Of a stretch of DNA of 64,000 bases, positions 57,801-64,000 are shown piece by piece. Position numbers and translations under genes: made by a program. The stretch comes from Arcuatula senhousia. Lineage: Eukaryota > Mollusca > Bivalvia > Mytilida > Mytilidae. Each line of letters opens with the position of its first letter. Position 1 is the first letter of the stretch. The stretch is taken from the NCBI GenBank assembly GCA_963971305.1, contig OZ020303.1, positions 18,907,184-18,971,183 of the forward strand, in the 5' to 3' direction. The notes beneath the pieces are model-generated. The model saw only the letters and a list, made by a program, of their open reading frames with translations, was not told the origin of the DNA and searched no databases.

Positions 57801-60800
57801 AATTGAACTTGACCTGTATTTTATTGTACTAAACAGGTGTACAAAATATCATTTGAATCCAATGACGCGTTTTCAAGTCATTGGTCGGAAACTAAAAATT
57901 TCATGAAATTTGATTTTTCAAAGTGGCCTATCTCGAAAACTATTTTTTGGATCATGGTAAAAATCGAACTTGACCTGTATTTTATTGTACATAACAGCTG
58001 TGCAAAATATCATTCAAATCCTTTGACGCGTTTTCAAGTTATTGGTCGGAAACTCAAAATTTCATGAAATTTGATTTTTCAAAGTGGCCTATCTCGAAAA
58101 CTATTTTTTGGATCATGCTGGAAATCGAACTTGACCTGTATTTTATTGTACTAAACAGCTGAGCAAAATATCATTCAAATCCTTTGACGCGTTTTCAAGT
58201 TATTGGTCGGAAACCTTCGGGGGACGGACAGACGGACAGACGGACAGACGGACGGACGGACAGACACCGAAAAAAACTGAGGGTATAACATAATACCCTG
58301 CCACTTCGTGTGGCGGGGTATAAAAAGTTCATTGCAACCTGGCCACATGTGAATTAGTAAATTTGTCAATATTATAAACAAAGTGATAATAAAAGTTTTG
58401 GGAGTTTTTAAGGCTGGCAAAAACAATCTCTCCCACATTCTATTTTCAGCAAATTTTTAAGGTCAAAGGGCCAAAACTCCAACAAAAATTTGAGGATTGA
58501 AATTCCCTGAAAATATGCACAACTACATCTGGTGTACTTAATATATACCTAATTTTATATAATTTCCTATAGAAGTCTCAGAAGAGTTGCGCTGACAAGA
58601 TGATAAGTGGAGATTTCCAGCAAATTTCTATAAGTTGAAAGGGCAATTACTCCCACAAAATAAGAGTATCAAAATTTCTTGCAATATTCACAACTACAAT
58701 AATATTTCTTTGAATTTCATTCAGTAGTTTCAGAGGAGTCGCTTTGACAAACTTAGTCATGACAAAAACAATATGTTGGCCCATAAAAGTGTAAGGAGAC
58801 ATAATGAGATATGAAATGAAGACACATGAAAGGCCTGGTGGCATTTAAGTCCATAAAGTCAGATGCCAGTGACAAAAAAATGTAAAGTTGGCAGCCTTTA
58901 TGTTGGACTGTACTAGAGGACTCTATATTACATGTTATAAGCTTACAAGCAAAGGGACATTGTAAAAACAGTTTCAAACAAGCTCTATGCTTTGTTAGAA
59001 CTTTAAAATAAAAACAAGTTAACACTAAAGTATGTCTCGCCTGCTGGCACCATCGGATTACCTAGTTATTCGACTATTCATTCATAAATTCTCGACATTT
59101 GTTCACATGGCATGGTGACAGTTGCATAGACCATAACCTGAACTGTCTGTATACCAAATTTCAGATGTCTAGCTATTATTCTTTTCAAGTATTACATTTT
59201 CCACAAAAGTCTTACAAAGACATTTACGGCCTGAAACAAGAATATGTCAAAAAGACATAATGCCCCATCTCGCAACATTTATTTTTTTCCACAATCACTA
59301 AAGCATCAACATGGTTGCTATTAAGGCACTTGTCAGTAAGAAGGAATGGACTTTAACCGTTCTTCTATAAGTGGTCATTCATGCGGAAATTATAGGTCAC
59401 TGCCAGCATCTGAAGCATGCATTGTGCTTAGCATCACTAGGTGCACATACCATACCAATATTGATGTAGCACTTGTCAGTTAGAGGGAATAGACTTTAAC
59501 CATTTTTCTGTACATGATCATTCATGCAGAAAATATAGGTCACATCCAGCATCTGAAGCATGTAATGTTCTTATCATCACTAGATGCACCTACCATACCA
59601 ATATGATTGATGTGGCATTTGTCAGTAAGTGCAAATTTGGAAATATGGGATTTGGGACGGACATCCGAACGGACGGATAGAAGGACAAACGGACCCGAAC
59701 ACTATATGCCCCTCTACTTTCGTAGATTGGGCATAATAAAAAGACCTAAGTTCACAGAGTCATTGGAGTGTGATAATGGGGTCGGGGTCACATGGCATGG
59801 TGACAGTTGCGTAGACCATAACCTGAACTGTTTGTATACCAAAGATTAGATGCCTAGCAATTATACTTTTCAAGAAATTCATTTTCCACAAAAGTCTTAA
59901 AAAAGAAGTTTTTGGTCTGAAAAAAGACCTAAGTTCACAGAGTCACTAGAGTGTGAAAATGGGGCCCGGGTCACATGGCATGGTGACAGTTGCGTAGACC
60001 ATAACCTGAACAGTCTGTATACCAAATATCAGATGCCTAGCCTAGCTATTATACTTTTCAAGTAATTCATTGTCCACAAAAGTCTTACAAAAAAGTTTAC
60101 AGCGCCGCCCCCCTTGGAAAGTAATACCTTTGTATCCCCTTCCGCAGGCGAGACAATAACCCATTTTCAAAATATTTAAACTTAGTACAATACATGCCTG
60201 AGCACAAGATTCTTCTGGTGTTTTGGCACTGACTGCAAACAAAGATGGCAGATCTAGAACATGTACAGGAAGCTGTTCCATATGGTGTAGAATTGCAGGA
60301 CCTAAATGAGTTGTCTGCCCTTGTCCTGGTTGACCAGCTAATAAAATTCTGGGTCTATGAGCAGTGGGAGATTTGTTTGCATAGCTGTAAAGTAAAAAGT
60401 ACACACTTAATATATAACTATTTGAATAAAAATAAGTGCAGAGAAAATGTACAAAAAGCCTATTGAGAATACCCTTGTCTTATATAATATTGGTATTAAT
60501 ATTAGTCAATTTCATCAAGGTTTAACATCTCTTTGATGCTCAAGGGCCATTAGGGGTGTAACGATACCACTTCCCCACAATCCGATACAGATCACGATAC
60601 CTGGCTCACGTTCCGATCCGTATCCTGACACATTTACTTTCATAACTTACAAAAGACCTGCTTGTCATATCATTGTAAATCGATGGTAATGTTTAAGAAG
60701 TATAATTTTCATGTGTTGAATAGACTGTAAACCAAAGTCTTTTCAAGCAAAAGATTTTATTTCAGTCCGACAGACAATATTTTGTGCCATTGTTGACACC

Positions 60801-63524
60801 GGAAGCACGCTTTTTTTTTTATCTTCCTACCAAAGATGGATACGACATTTTTTGGATCGGAATCGCAAAGTCAAACACGCTATCGATTTCCGGATTGTGG
60901 GATAAAATATCTTGATGCACCGGTGCAACGGTGAATCTTTACACCCCTATGGGCCATACAGGCAGACTGTCAAAATGGAGGAGAAAACTACTGACTTTTG
61001 AGCACACAAACATCATTACATACACATTTGTACGTTCTATTTTTGTTACAAGTGGTACTTGAGAGATAACTGACAAGTGATCAATAAGGTGGTATTTCAA
61101 CCAACTCCTTTGAATATTTTAAAGTCTAAAATTAATCATTTTTCAGCTAGGGAAACAAGGGGTTGCACTAAGTCGTGCTAAGCATACCCCCACTCGGCCA
61201 TTCAGAAAACAGGAAGTAGATGACCGACTGACCTGGAAAGGGGAGGCACGTTACAACTCATCATGCTAAAGCTGTATACCAAATTTGAAATCAATCCCTT
61301 CTCTAGAAGCCGAAAAATCTGTTACGAAAAATTGTCTTTTTTTTACCCATAAAAAGTCTACGTCAGCTCGGAAAACAGGAAGTAGATGATTGACTGACCT
61401 GGAAAGGGGAGGCACGGTATAACTAATCATGCTGAAGCTGTGTACCAAATTTGAAACCAATCCATCCAGTAGAAGCCGAGAAATCTGTTACGAAAAATTT
61501 CACTTTTCAAATTTTTTACCCTTAAAAGTCTAAGTCGGCTCGAAAAACAGGAAGTAGATGATGGACTGACCTGGAAAGGGGAGGCACGGTATAACTCAAG
61601 ATGCTGAAGCTGTGTACCAAATTTGAAACCAATCCATCCAGTACAAGCCGAAAAATCTGTTACGAAAAATTTCGCATTTCAAATTTTTTTCCCCCTAAAA
61701 AAGTCTAAGTCGGCTTGGAAAACAGGAAGTAGATGATGGACTGACCTGGAAAGGGTAGGAATAGTATAACTCATCATGCTAAAGCTGTGTACCAAATTTG
61801 AAACCAATCCATCCAGTAGAAGCAGAGAAATTGAACCGGACGGACAGACGGACAAGGTGATTGCAATATAGCCCCCTCTCTTACGAGTGGGGGTATAAAT
61901 TCAAAAATGTGTAGTGCACGCAATGACACTATGTGACCACAAGTTGTGAATCATTTAACATCAAGCACTTATATATAACAATGAGATGTGAATTATGATA
62001 TATAACATATTCATATTGAACATGATAAGGGTTTCAGATCAATTTTTTCTTTCAACTGCTACATAATTTTAAGTGGGTGTGTTTTTGTTATATTTAATAT
62101 TGAATCATTTTATGATATCTTTGTATGTTACCTAGAAAAGTTAAGATATGAATCATTATCAGGTTCATCCATATTCTTTTTTCTACTCCTCCCTCTGTGT
62201 TCATAAATACTTGGAGCATTCTCATCCTCATCACTATCCAGCTCATCAAAGATATCCAGAGTCCCTTCATCGCCATTGCCAGCACCTTGAAAACATGTGA
62301 TTTCAGATAATTCTTGCATGAATATTGACTTAAAAGGTATTATGAATCTTAACTATTTGTAAATCTAAGACTATTTTTTAAGTAGTAGTCCATCTAAGAT
62401 TCATGCAAAATTGAAGAAATTTAACTATTTGTAAATCTAAGACTATTTTTTAGTAGTGGTCCACCTAAGAATCATGCAAAATTGAAGAAAAGTGATTCAT
62501 CGATAAAAAGGCTACAGTGGTTTATATTTAACGAAAGATAGTTCAAAGTATATAAAATAAGAAATAAATAACAATTTGCTCATAGCTGCCTGGTCCTGGG
62601 AGAAATTTTGCCATTTTGTTACAATGGTTTCTATTGAAGTTATTGACAATTTTAAGAGGTATCTTCCTTTCTTACATTTTTCCAATGCATTCTATATATT
62701 TTTTTTCTCTCAGGACCAGGGCTAGTTTGGAAAAAGAGCACAAAAGATCAAAGCAGGGTGCTAGTAGAGTAACACTTCCAAAATAAATAGGTGTAGGTTT
62801 TTCACCCATGAATCGCTCTTTGCATGATTCTTATAAAAGTGGTACTTAAAATCTTGTATGCTCTGAATTTACCTGGATTAAGTGTTTTCATACTTTAAAA
62901 ATAACCAATGATCTATTCCAGAAAAATATGTTAACATACCAATTACATGTATAGACCAGCATCTCAATTACCAAGGTTGAACATGCAAAGTCTAATAGTA
63001 AATTTATATATTTCAATTTTTTTCTCAAACAGAAATTCACATCTTCAATACATATCTAATCAAAGTTTAAAAGCTGTGCAGCATGTAGATTACACAACAC
63101 TGAGTGACAATCCAACGTACTAGCAGACACATGGATTTGAGAAGTTACTAGAACTGCTTTTACTGTTGGAGATTTAGGAGAAGACTAACTTTTAAAATTG
63201 AATACAAACCTGGGAGATCCATGCATGACAGCTGAGTGTAAACTGATGGAAAGACTTTCTGTACAACATCTATACAATTCTTGAAAACATTCCTCAATAA
63301 AGGCTGAATCCTCAAAGACAAAGCTCTTGCAGGAGAGGTGACAGAGCGTTGAGAAGCTGGAACAATACCCTGCATAGCCTTGAAGAAGTCTTTAGCAGCA
63401 AGGTTTATTGTGGATACATCCAGTTGTAGTTTTTCAGATGTTGTATAAATCTGTGGATACCTCCTTCTCAGGGCCAACAAAGAGGCCTCAGTACATAAAG
63501 ATTTCAGGTCAGCTCCACAGTATC
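42598..63524 (-). CDS. ATAD2: ATAD2/ATAD2B-type AAA+ bromodomain chromatin protein, C-terminal 11 exons
   Basis: ATAD2-family proteins are hexameric nuclear AAA+ ATPases with a bromodomain that reads acetylated histone H4; the yeast relative is Yta7. Eleven exons give about 915 residues up to the stop. They cover the end of the first AAA+ module (GYCGADLKSLCTEASLLALR), an acidic linker, a degenerate second AAA+ domain (AGQPGQGQTTHL in the Walker A position), the bromodomain, a long disordered Ser/Arg-rich tail and a C-terminal helical segment (LEKLYSLYSNCIYSHRQDFD). The bromodomain keeps the acetyl-lysine-binding Asn (EYNPD) and RHRACAL. All phases are consistent and no stop interrupts the exons. 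The N-terminus and active first ATPase lie beyond the window. The vertebrate paralogues ATAD2 and ATAD2B cannot be told apart here; an invertebrate single-copy orthologue is likely. Introns hold a piggyBac element, several pearl-like elements and MITEs. Confidence 0.93.
43490..43760 (+). repeat. Repeat fragment in ATAD2 last intron, related to the 37814-39443 MITE
   Basis: GGTTATAGGGTGGGGATCTC and GAGGGGGATGGGTAATGACC repeat here as in 38280-38540. It is probably a broken copy of that element's inner unit. The rest of this intron shows nothing recognisable. Confidence 0.55.
44430..44490 (-). CDS. ATAD2: ATAD2 small exon
   Basis: Sixty-one bp encode KGNTSTSAPPNNENSTTDDK. The acceptor TTTTTTTTCAG and the donor GTACAT fit the phases on both sides. 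The low-complexity sequence makes it possibly alternative: skipping it would shift the frame, so inclusion is likely constitutive. Confidence 0.75.
44491..45579. other. ATAD2 intron without recognised features
   Basis: AT-rich intron sequence. I see no element ends, RNA or coding. Confidence 0.4.
45580..46544 (-). CDS. ATAD2: ATAD2 large exon: disordered Ser/Arg-rich region
   Basis: It is a single 965-bp exon of about 321 residues with low-complexity S, R, K and P. It includes RRKKKVINSPSGHRESALSD, an RS/SP-rich block (SPSPKSHQRPLSPK) and RTSRRLRGLDTESISPLELV. RDIWGSSGYRSRRKKK may correspond to the KSNWYLGT..KKRRK basic motif of vertebrate ATAD2. Length and composition are lineage-specific. 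Confidence 0.9.
47141..48790 (-). repeat. Family E pearl/Helentron-like element, eight units, ATAD2 intron
   Basis: On the minus strand it opens with AGCTCACCTGGACCAAAGGT, then GGCGTCCGTCGTCGTCCGTT. Eight units of about 155-158 bp follow (GAGCTGAACATTTAAGCAAG at 47213, 47368, 47525, 47683, 47840, 47998 and on). It ends in the hairpin AGGCTCCTGGGAGCCTCTTG at 47143. The units are very similar to each other, suggesting recent amplification. Confidence 0.85.
48862..48984 (-). CDS. ATAD2: ATAD2 exon: bromodomain end
   Basis: It encodes RAIRHRACALKDTAEAIIKE and on to EQQCEDIVESRKRR. IRHRACALKDTA keeps the hydrophobic gatekeeper position of the family. The donor is GTACTA. Confidence 0.93.
49420..49579 (-). 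CDS. ATAD2: ATAD2 exon: bromodomain core with acetyl-lysine Asn
   Basis: It encodes APDYYEIIDKPMDLGTIMSK and on to LICLNALEYNPDSTST. PMDLGTI and the Asn of EYNPD are bromodomain hallmarks. The acceptor is TTTTTAG and the donor GTAAAA. Confidence 0.95.
49846..50134. mobile_element. hAT-like MITE, second copy
   Basis: CAGGGTTGCCAC opens and GTGGCACAACCTTG closes. The interior is the reverse complement of the 24051-24329 body. TGTATA lies directly on both sides, and the flanks join into a sequence (GCTGTATACCAAAT) found in repeat arrays elsewhere, supporting an insertion with a short target duplication. Confidence 0.65.
50275..50640 (+). pseudogene. Decayed 3' fragment of a non-LTR retrotransposon
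   Basis: The + strand reads NYFNNKIRLFLLQYIKTILL, HGSET, a stop, then after further stops VFVNNCLRQI. This pattern (KIRLF...K..LL.G.ETW..T K.......F.N.CLR.I) is typical of the C-terminal part of RTE-like retrotransposon polyproteins in animals. Stops show it is dead. It lies antisense in ATAD2. Confidence 0.6.
50667..50863 (-). CDS. ATAD2: ATAD2 exon: bromodomain start
   Basis: It encodes LPKAAPPEPRQLTEKEQKIL, then LRELRLFLRDVLNKLGRDRK and FQIFTKPVDPQD. This is bromodomain helix Z and the start of the ZA loop. The vertebrate RVF shelf reads QIF here. Confidence 0.93.
51000..51360 (-). repeat. Family J pearl-like fragment, two units
   Basis: AATGTCCCCCGCCGAC near 51008 is C-run-rich like the other families' ends. 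Two units share ATGACCATGTGATATGATCA-like and AAACAATCCTACAAAATTTC phrases plus AAAGTGTTCCTAT. No matching right end was found. Confidence 0.45.
52440..54930 (-). pseudogene. piggyBac-type transposase (PGBD-like), decayed
   Basis: The start MAAEVNYLEGYTDFFELF leads an acidic N-terminus as in PGBD proteins. The catalytic domain is recognisable from MGLVSQIDVTDYWYPITSTP, RDRFLLILTFLHLNDN and LALDEGMVPWR, the first-Asp block. Next come SPQLFQDLWELGVGATGTVR and, near 52740-52880, NAYILYKENVNEGTPMLQRI. Near 52450-52650 lie C-terminal cysteines (CNPDER, YQCGQC), the family's Cys-rich end. Stops and frame changes occur between blocks (for example after 54490 and 54172). It is probably inactive. Cut-and-paste transposition at TTAA is the family role. 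Confidence 0.85.
55551..55568. promoter_or_regulatory. Perfect 18-bp palindrome near the piggyBac terminus
   Basis: GCCCGGATATATCCGGGC is fully self-complementary, and a variant CCCGGATATAATCGGGCTC lies about 25 bp further toward the end. Subterminal palindromes can be transposase-binding sites; that role is inferred. Confidence 0.5.
56223..56358 (-). CDS. ATAD2: ATAD2 exon: end of second AAA+ domain
   Basis: It encodes LNIIFDSNFSQVIKMSYPSD and SERREYFSNIILNQTVQAPS. The pattern of an acidic/basic cluster before FF..I.. matches the family. The acceptor is TTTTTTTTTTCAG and the donor GTACAA. Confidence 0.88.
56359..57462. other. ATAD2 intron without recognised features
   Basis: It contains phrases such as GGCCAAATATGGCCCTTATT and GGTTTAAGGCCCATATTTGG. 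No element ends or coding are recognised. Confidence 0.4.
57463..57648 (-). CDS. ATAD2: ATAD2 exon: second AAA+ domain
   Basis: It encodes IFREARRTAPSIIYMPIIEQ and on to LLLATSECHYSVLDDH. RTAPSIIY and LLLATS correspond to the Walker B and sensor-1 strands. The donor is GTAATT. Confidence 0.92.
57688..58326 (-). repeat. Family C pearl/Helentron-like element, three units
   Basis: On the minus strand it begins with the stem-loop TACCCCGCCACACGAAGTGG, partner CAGGGTATTA, then repeated GTCCGTCTGTCCGTCTGTCC. Three units with exact 161-bp spacing follow (CCTATCTCGAAAACTATTTT at 57766, 57927 and 58088). Confidence 0.82.
58440..58760. repeat. Two-unit tandem repeat in an ATAD2 intron
   Basis: Two diverged units of roughly 150-160 bp share GGGCCAAAACTCC/GGGCAATTACTCC, TATGCACAACTAC/TATTCACAACTAC and TTTCAGAGGAGT-like phrases. 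It is probably a broken pearl-like core without visible ends. Confidence 0.45.
59015..60157 (-). repeat. Family F/I composite with nested family H
   Basis: The left end AGTTAACACTAAAGTATGTC followed by TCGCCTGC is the inverted 3' end of family F. The right end has TTCCGCAGGCGAGAC. Family I units lie at 59085-59235 and 59745-60110. The family H element interrupts them. Confidence 0.6.
59230..59745 (-). repeat. Family H pearl/Helentron-like element (nested)
   Basis: On the minus strand it opens near 59735 with the stem-loop TATGCCCAATCTACGAAAGT, partner AGAGGGGCATA, then GTCCGTTTGTCC..GTCCGTTC. About three units with AGCATCTGAAGCATG and CACTTGTCAGT phrases follow. It ends near GACATAATGCCCCATCTCGC. 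Confidence 0.65.
60198..60384 (-). CDS. ATAD2: ATAD2 exon: degenerate second AAA+ domain, GC donor
   Basis: It encodes YANKSPTAHRPRILLAGQPG, QGQTTHLGPAILHHMEQLPV and on to AKTPEESCAQ. The Walker A lysine is replaced, as in other ATAD2 second domains. The only frame-consistent donor is CAG|GCATGT, a GC-AG intron. Confidence 0.9.
60551..60949. mobile_element. hAT-like MITE, 399 bp
   Basis: TAGGGGTGTAACGATACC opens and GTGAATCTTTACACCCCTA closes. The 8 bp flanks are AGGGCCAT (60543-60550) and TGGGCCAT (60950-60957), one mismatch, as expected for a hAT duplication. Inside, CACAATCCGATACAGATC and GGATCGGAATCGCAAAG further pair. It has no coding. Confidence 0.8.
61150..61898 (-). repeat. Family G pearl/Helentron-like element, four units
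   Basis: On the minus strand it begins with the stem-loop TTTATACCCCCACTCGTAAG, partner GAGGGGGCTAT, then GTCCGTCTGTCCGTCC. Four units with AACAGGAAGTAGATGA at about 61208, 61374, 61546 and 61721 follow (spacing 166-175 bp), each with GCTGTGTACCAAATTTGAAA. Confidence 0.78.
62132..62285 (-). CDS. ATAD2: ATAD2 exon: acidic linker
   Basis: It encodes GNGDEGTLDIFDELDSDEDE and on to DEPDNDSYLNFSR. An acidic stretch between the AAA+ modules with a SIYEH-like motif matches the family. The acceptor is TTTTCAAG and the donor GTAACA. Confidence 0.88.
62350..62492. repeat. Simple tandem duplication, about 75-bp unit, ATAD2 intron
   Basis: TAACTATTTGTAAATCTAAG, then ATTCATGCAAAATTGAAGAA, occurs twice head to tail with few differences. 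It is intronic and no function is evident. Confidence 0.75.
63210..63524 (-). CDS. ATAD2: ATAD2 exon: end of first AAA+ module and linker
   Basis: It encodes GYCGADLKSLCTEASLLALR, RRYPQIYTTSEKLQLDVSTI and on to FPSVYTQLSCMDLP. GADL/GADI is the sensor-2 region of AAA+ domains, and QIYTTSEKLQLD and PASQR are ATAD2-specific. The inferred acceptor TATATCTTGAAG lies 20 bp from a family D element. Confidence 0.9.
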
Positions 63525-63543
63525 CTTCAAGATATACCAAAAT

Positions 63544-64000
63544 AAAAAGCTACGCCGAGCGCAGCATGATACGACCGCAACAAGTTGAACCCTGTACATT
63601 GGAGGCCAAGTATGGATAGTCCATTGCTTTGGTCACATGAAGCCCATGGTGGACTTACAAAGCTTTTTGACACATGCATCCTGTGGTGGACTTAAAAATG
63701 CATTTTTGACACATTTATATTTACATCAACATCTAATACAAAAAGCCTTATATATACATGTATTAATATACAATTTTGGCCCTTTGACCCCTAATTTCTC
63801 AAAAACAGTAAAAATATTGCAAATCCGATTAAAAAGTAAGGCAGAAATATTCACAAGGAATCCAATGAAAAAAAGATTTTGAAAATCGAACCACAAATAA
63901 AAAAGTTGACTTTATGGGCGTGGCCTGTCTTAAGCCTCCCTGTAGCAATGTAATGGTGAAATACATATCAAAATCATTGACACATTAAGTAGATAGAATT
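63544..64000 (-). repeat. Family D pearl/Helentron-like element, copy 4, runs off the window
   Basis: AAAAAGCTACGCCGAGCGCA followed by GCATGATACGACCGCAAC is the inverted right end of family D. The body continues past 64000 with CCACAAATAAAAAAGTTGAC. It lies in the ATAD2 intron, ending 20 bp from the exon at 63524. Confidence 0.8.

Overview
The window looks like nuclear DNA of a bivalve mollusc, most likely a mussel. It is AT-rich, both genes have many GT-AG introns and metazoan proteins, and intergenic and intronic space is packed with mobile elements of the bivalve pearl/Helentron type. Species assignment is inference. Two host genes converge tail to tail: HADHB (mitochondrial trifunctional enzyme beta, 3-ketoacyl-CoA thiolase) on + from 4675 to 18560, and the C-terminal half of an ATAD2/ATAD2B-type AAA+ bromodomain protein on - from 63524 down to 42598. 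Exon phases join without conflict in both. HADHB lacks only its first coding exon, which I could not place. ATAD2 loses its N-terminus and first AAA+ domain beyond the right edge.

The rest is repeat-derived. At least eleven dispersed families (labelled A-K here) share one architecture despite unrelated sequence: a terminal stem-loop, usually a GTCCGTCC- or GTCGTC-type tract, then a core of about 140-175 bp tandem units that often contain TGAAACTTGGTA. Copies: A 4021 and 12361; B 8754; C 34240 and 57688; D 2191, 18983, 33855 and 63544; E 21286, 21526 and 47141; F 628, 35195 and 35605; G 61150; H 59230 (core also at 33110); I 41905 and 59015; J 51000; K 32108.

DNA transposons with readable ends are: a Transib-like element in HADHB intron 10 (13457-16864); a piggyBac element with a decayed transposase in ATAD2 (51791-55631); a PIF/Harbinger-like MITE (37814-39443); TTAA-flanked elements at 25232-27677 and 39952-40435; hAT-like MITEs at 24051, 49846 and 60551; and a TA-flanked MITE at 17932.

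The centre (23925-31228) is a dead CR1/L2-type non-LTR retrotransposon with an SGNH-like ORF1 and an ORF2 carrying a 2A-like motif, PHD finger, endonuclease and reverse transcriptase. It is broken by a hAT-like MITE and by a 2.4-kb foldback element. The foldback sits exactly between two TTAA copies, and the ORF2 reading frame is continuous if one TTAA is kept. The two host genes have no evident functional link: one acts in mitochondrial beta-oxidation, the other in acetylated chromatin.
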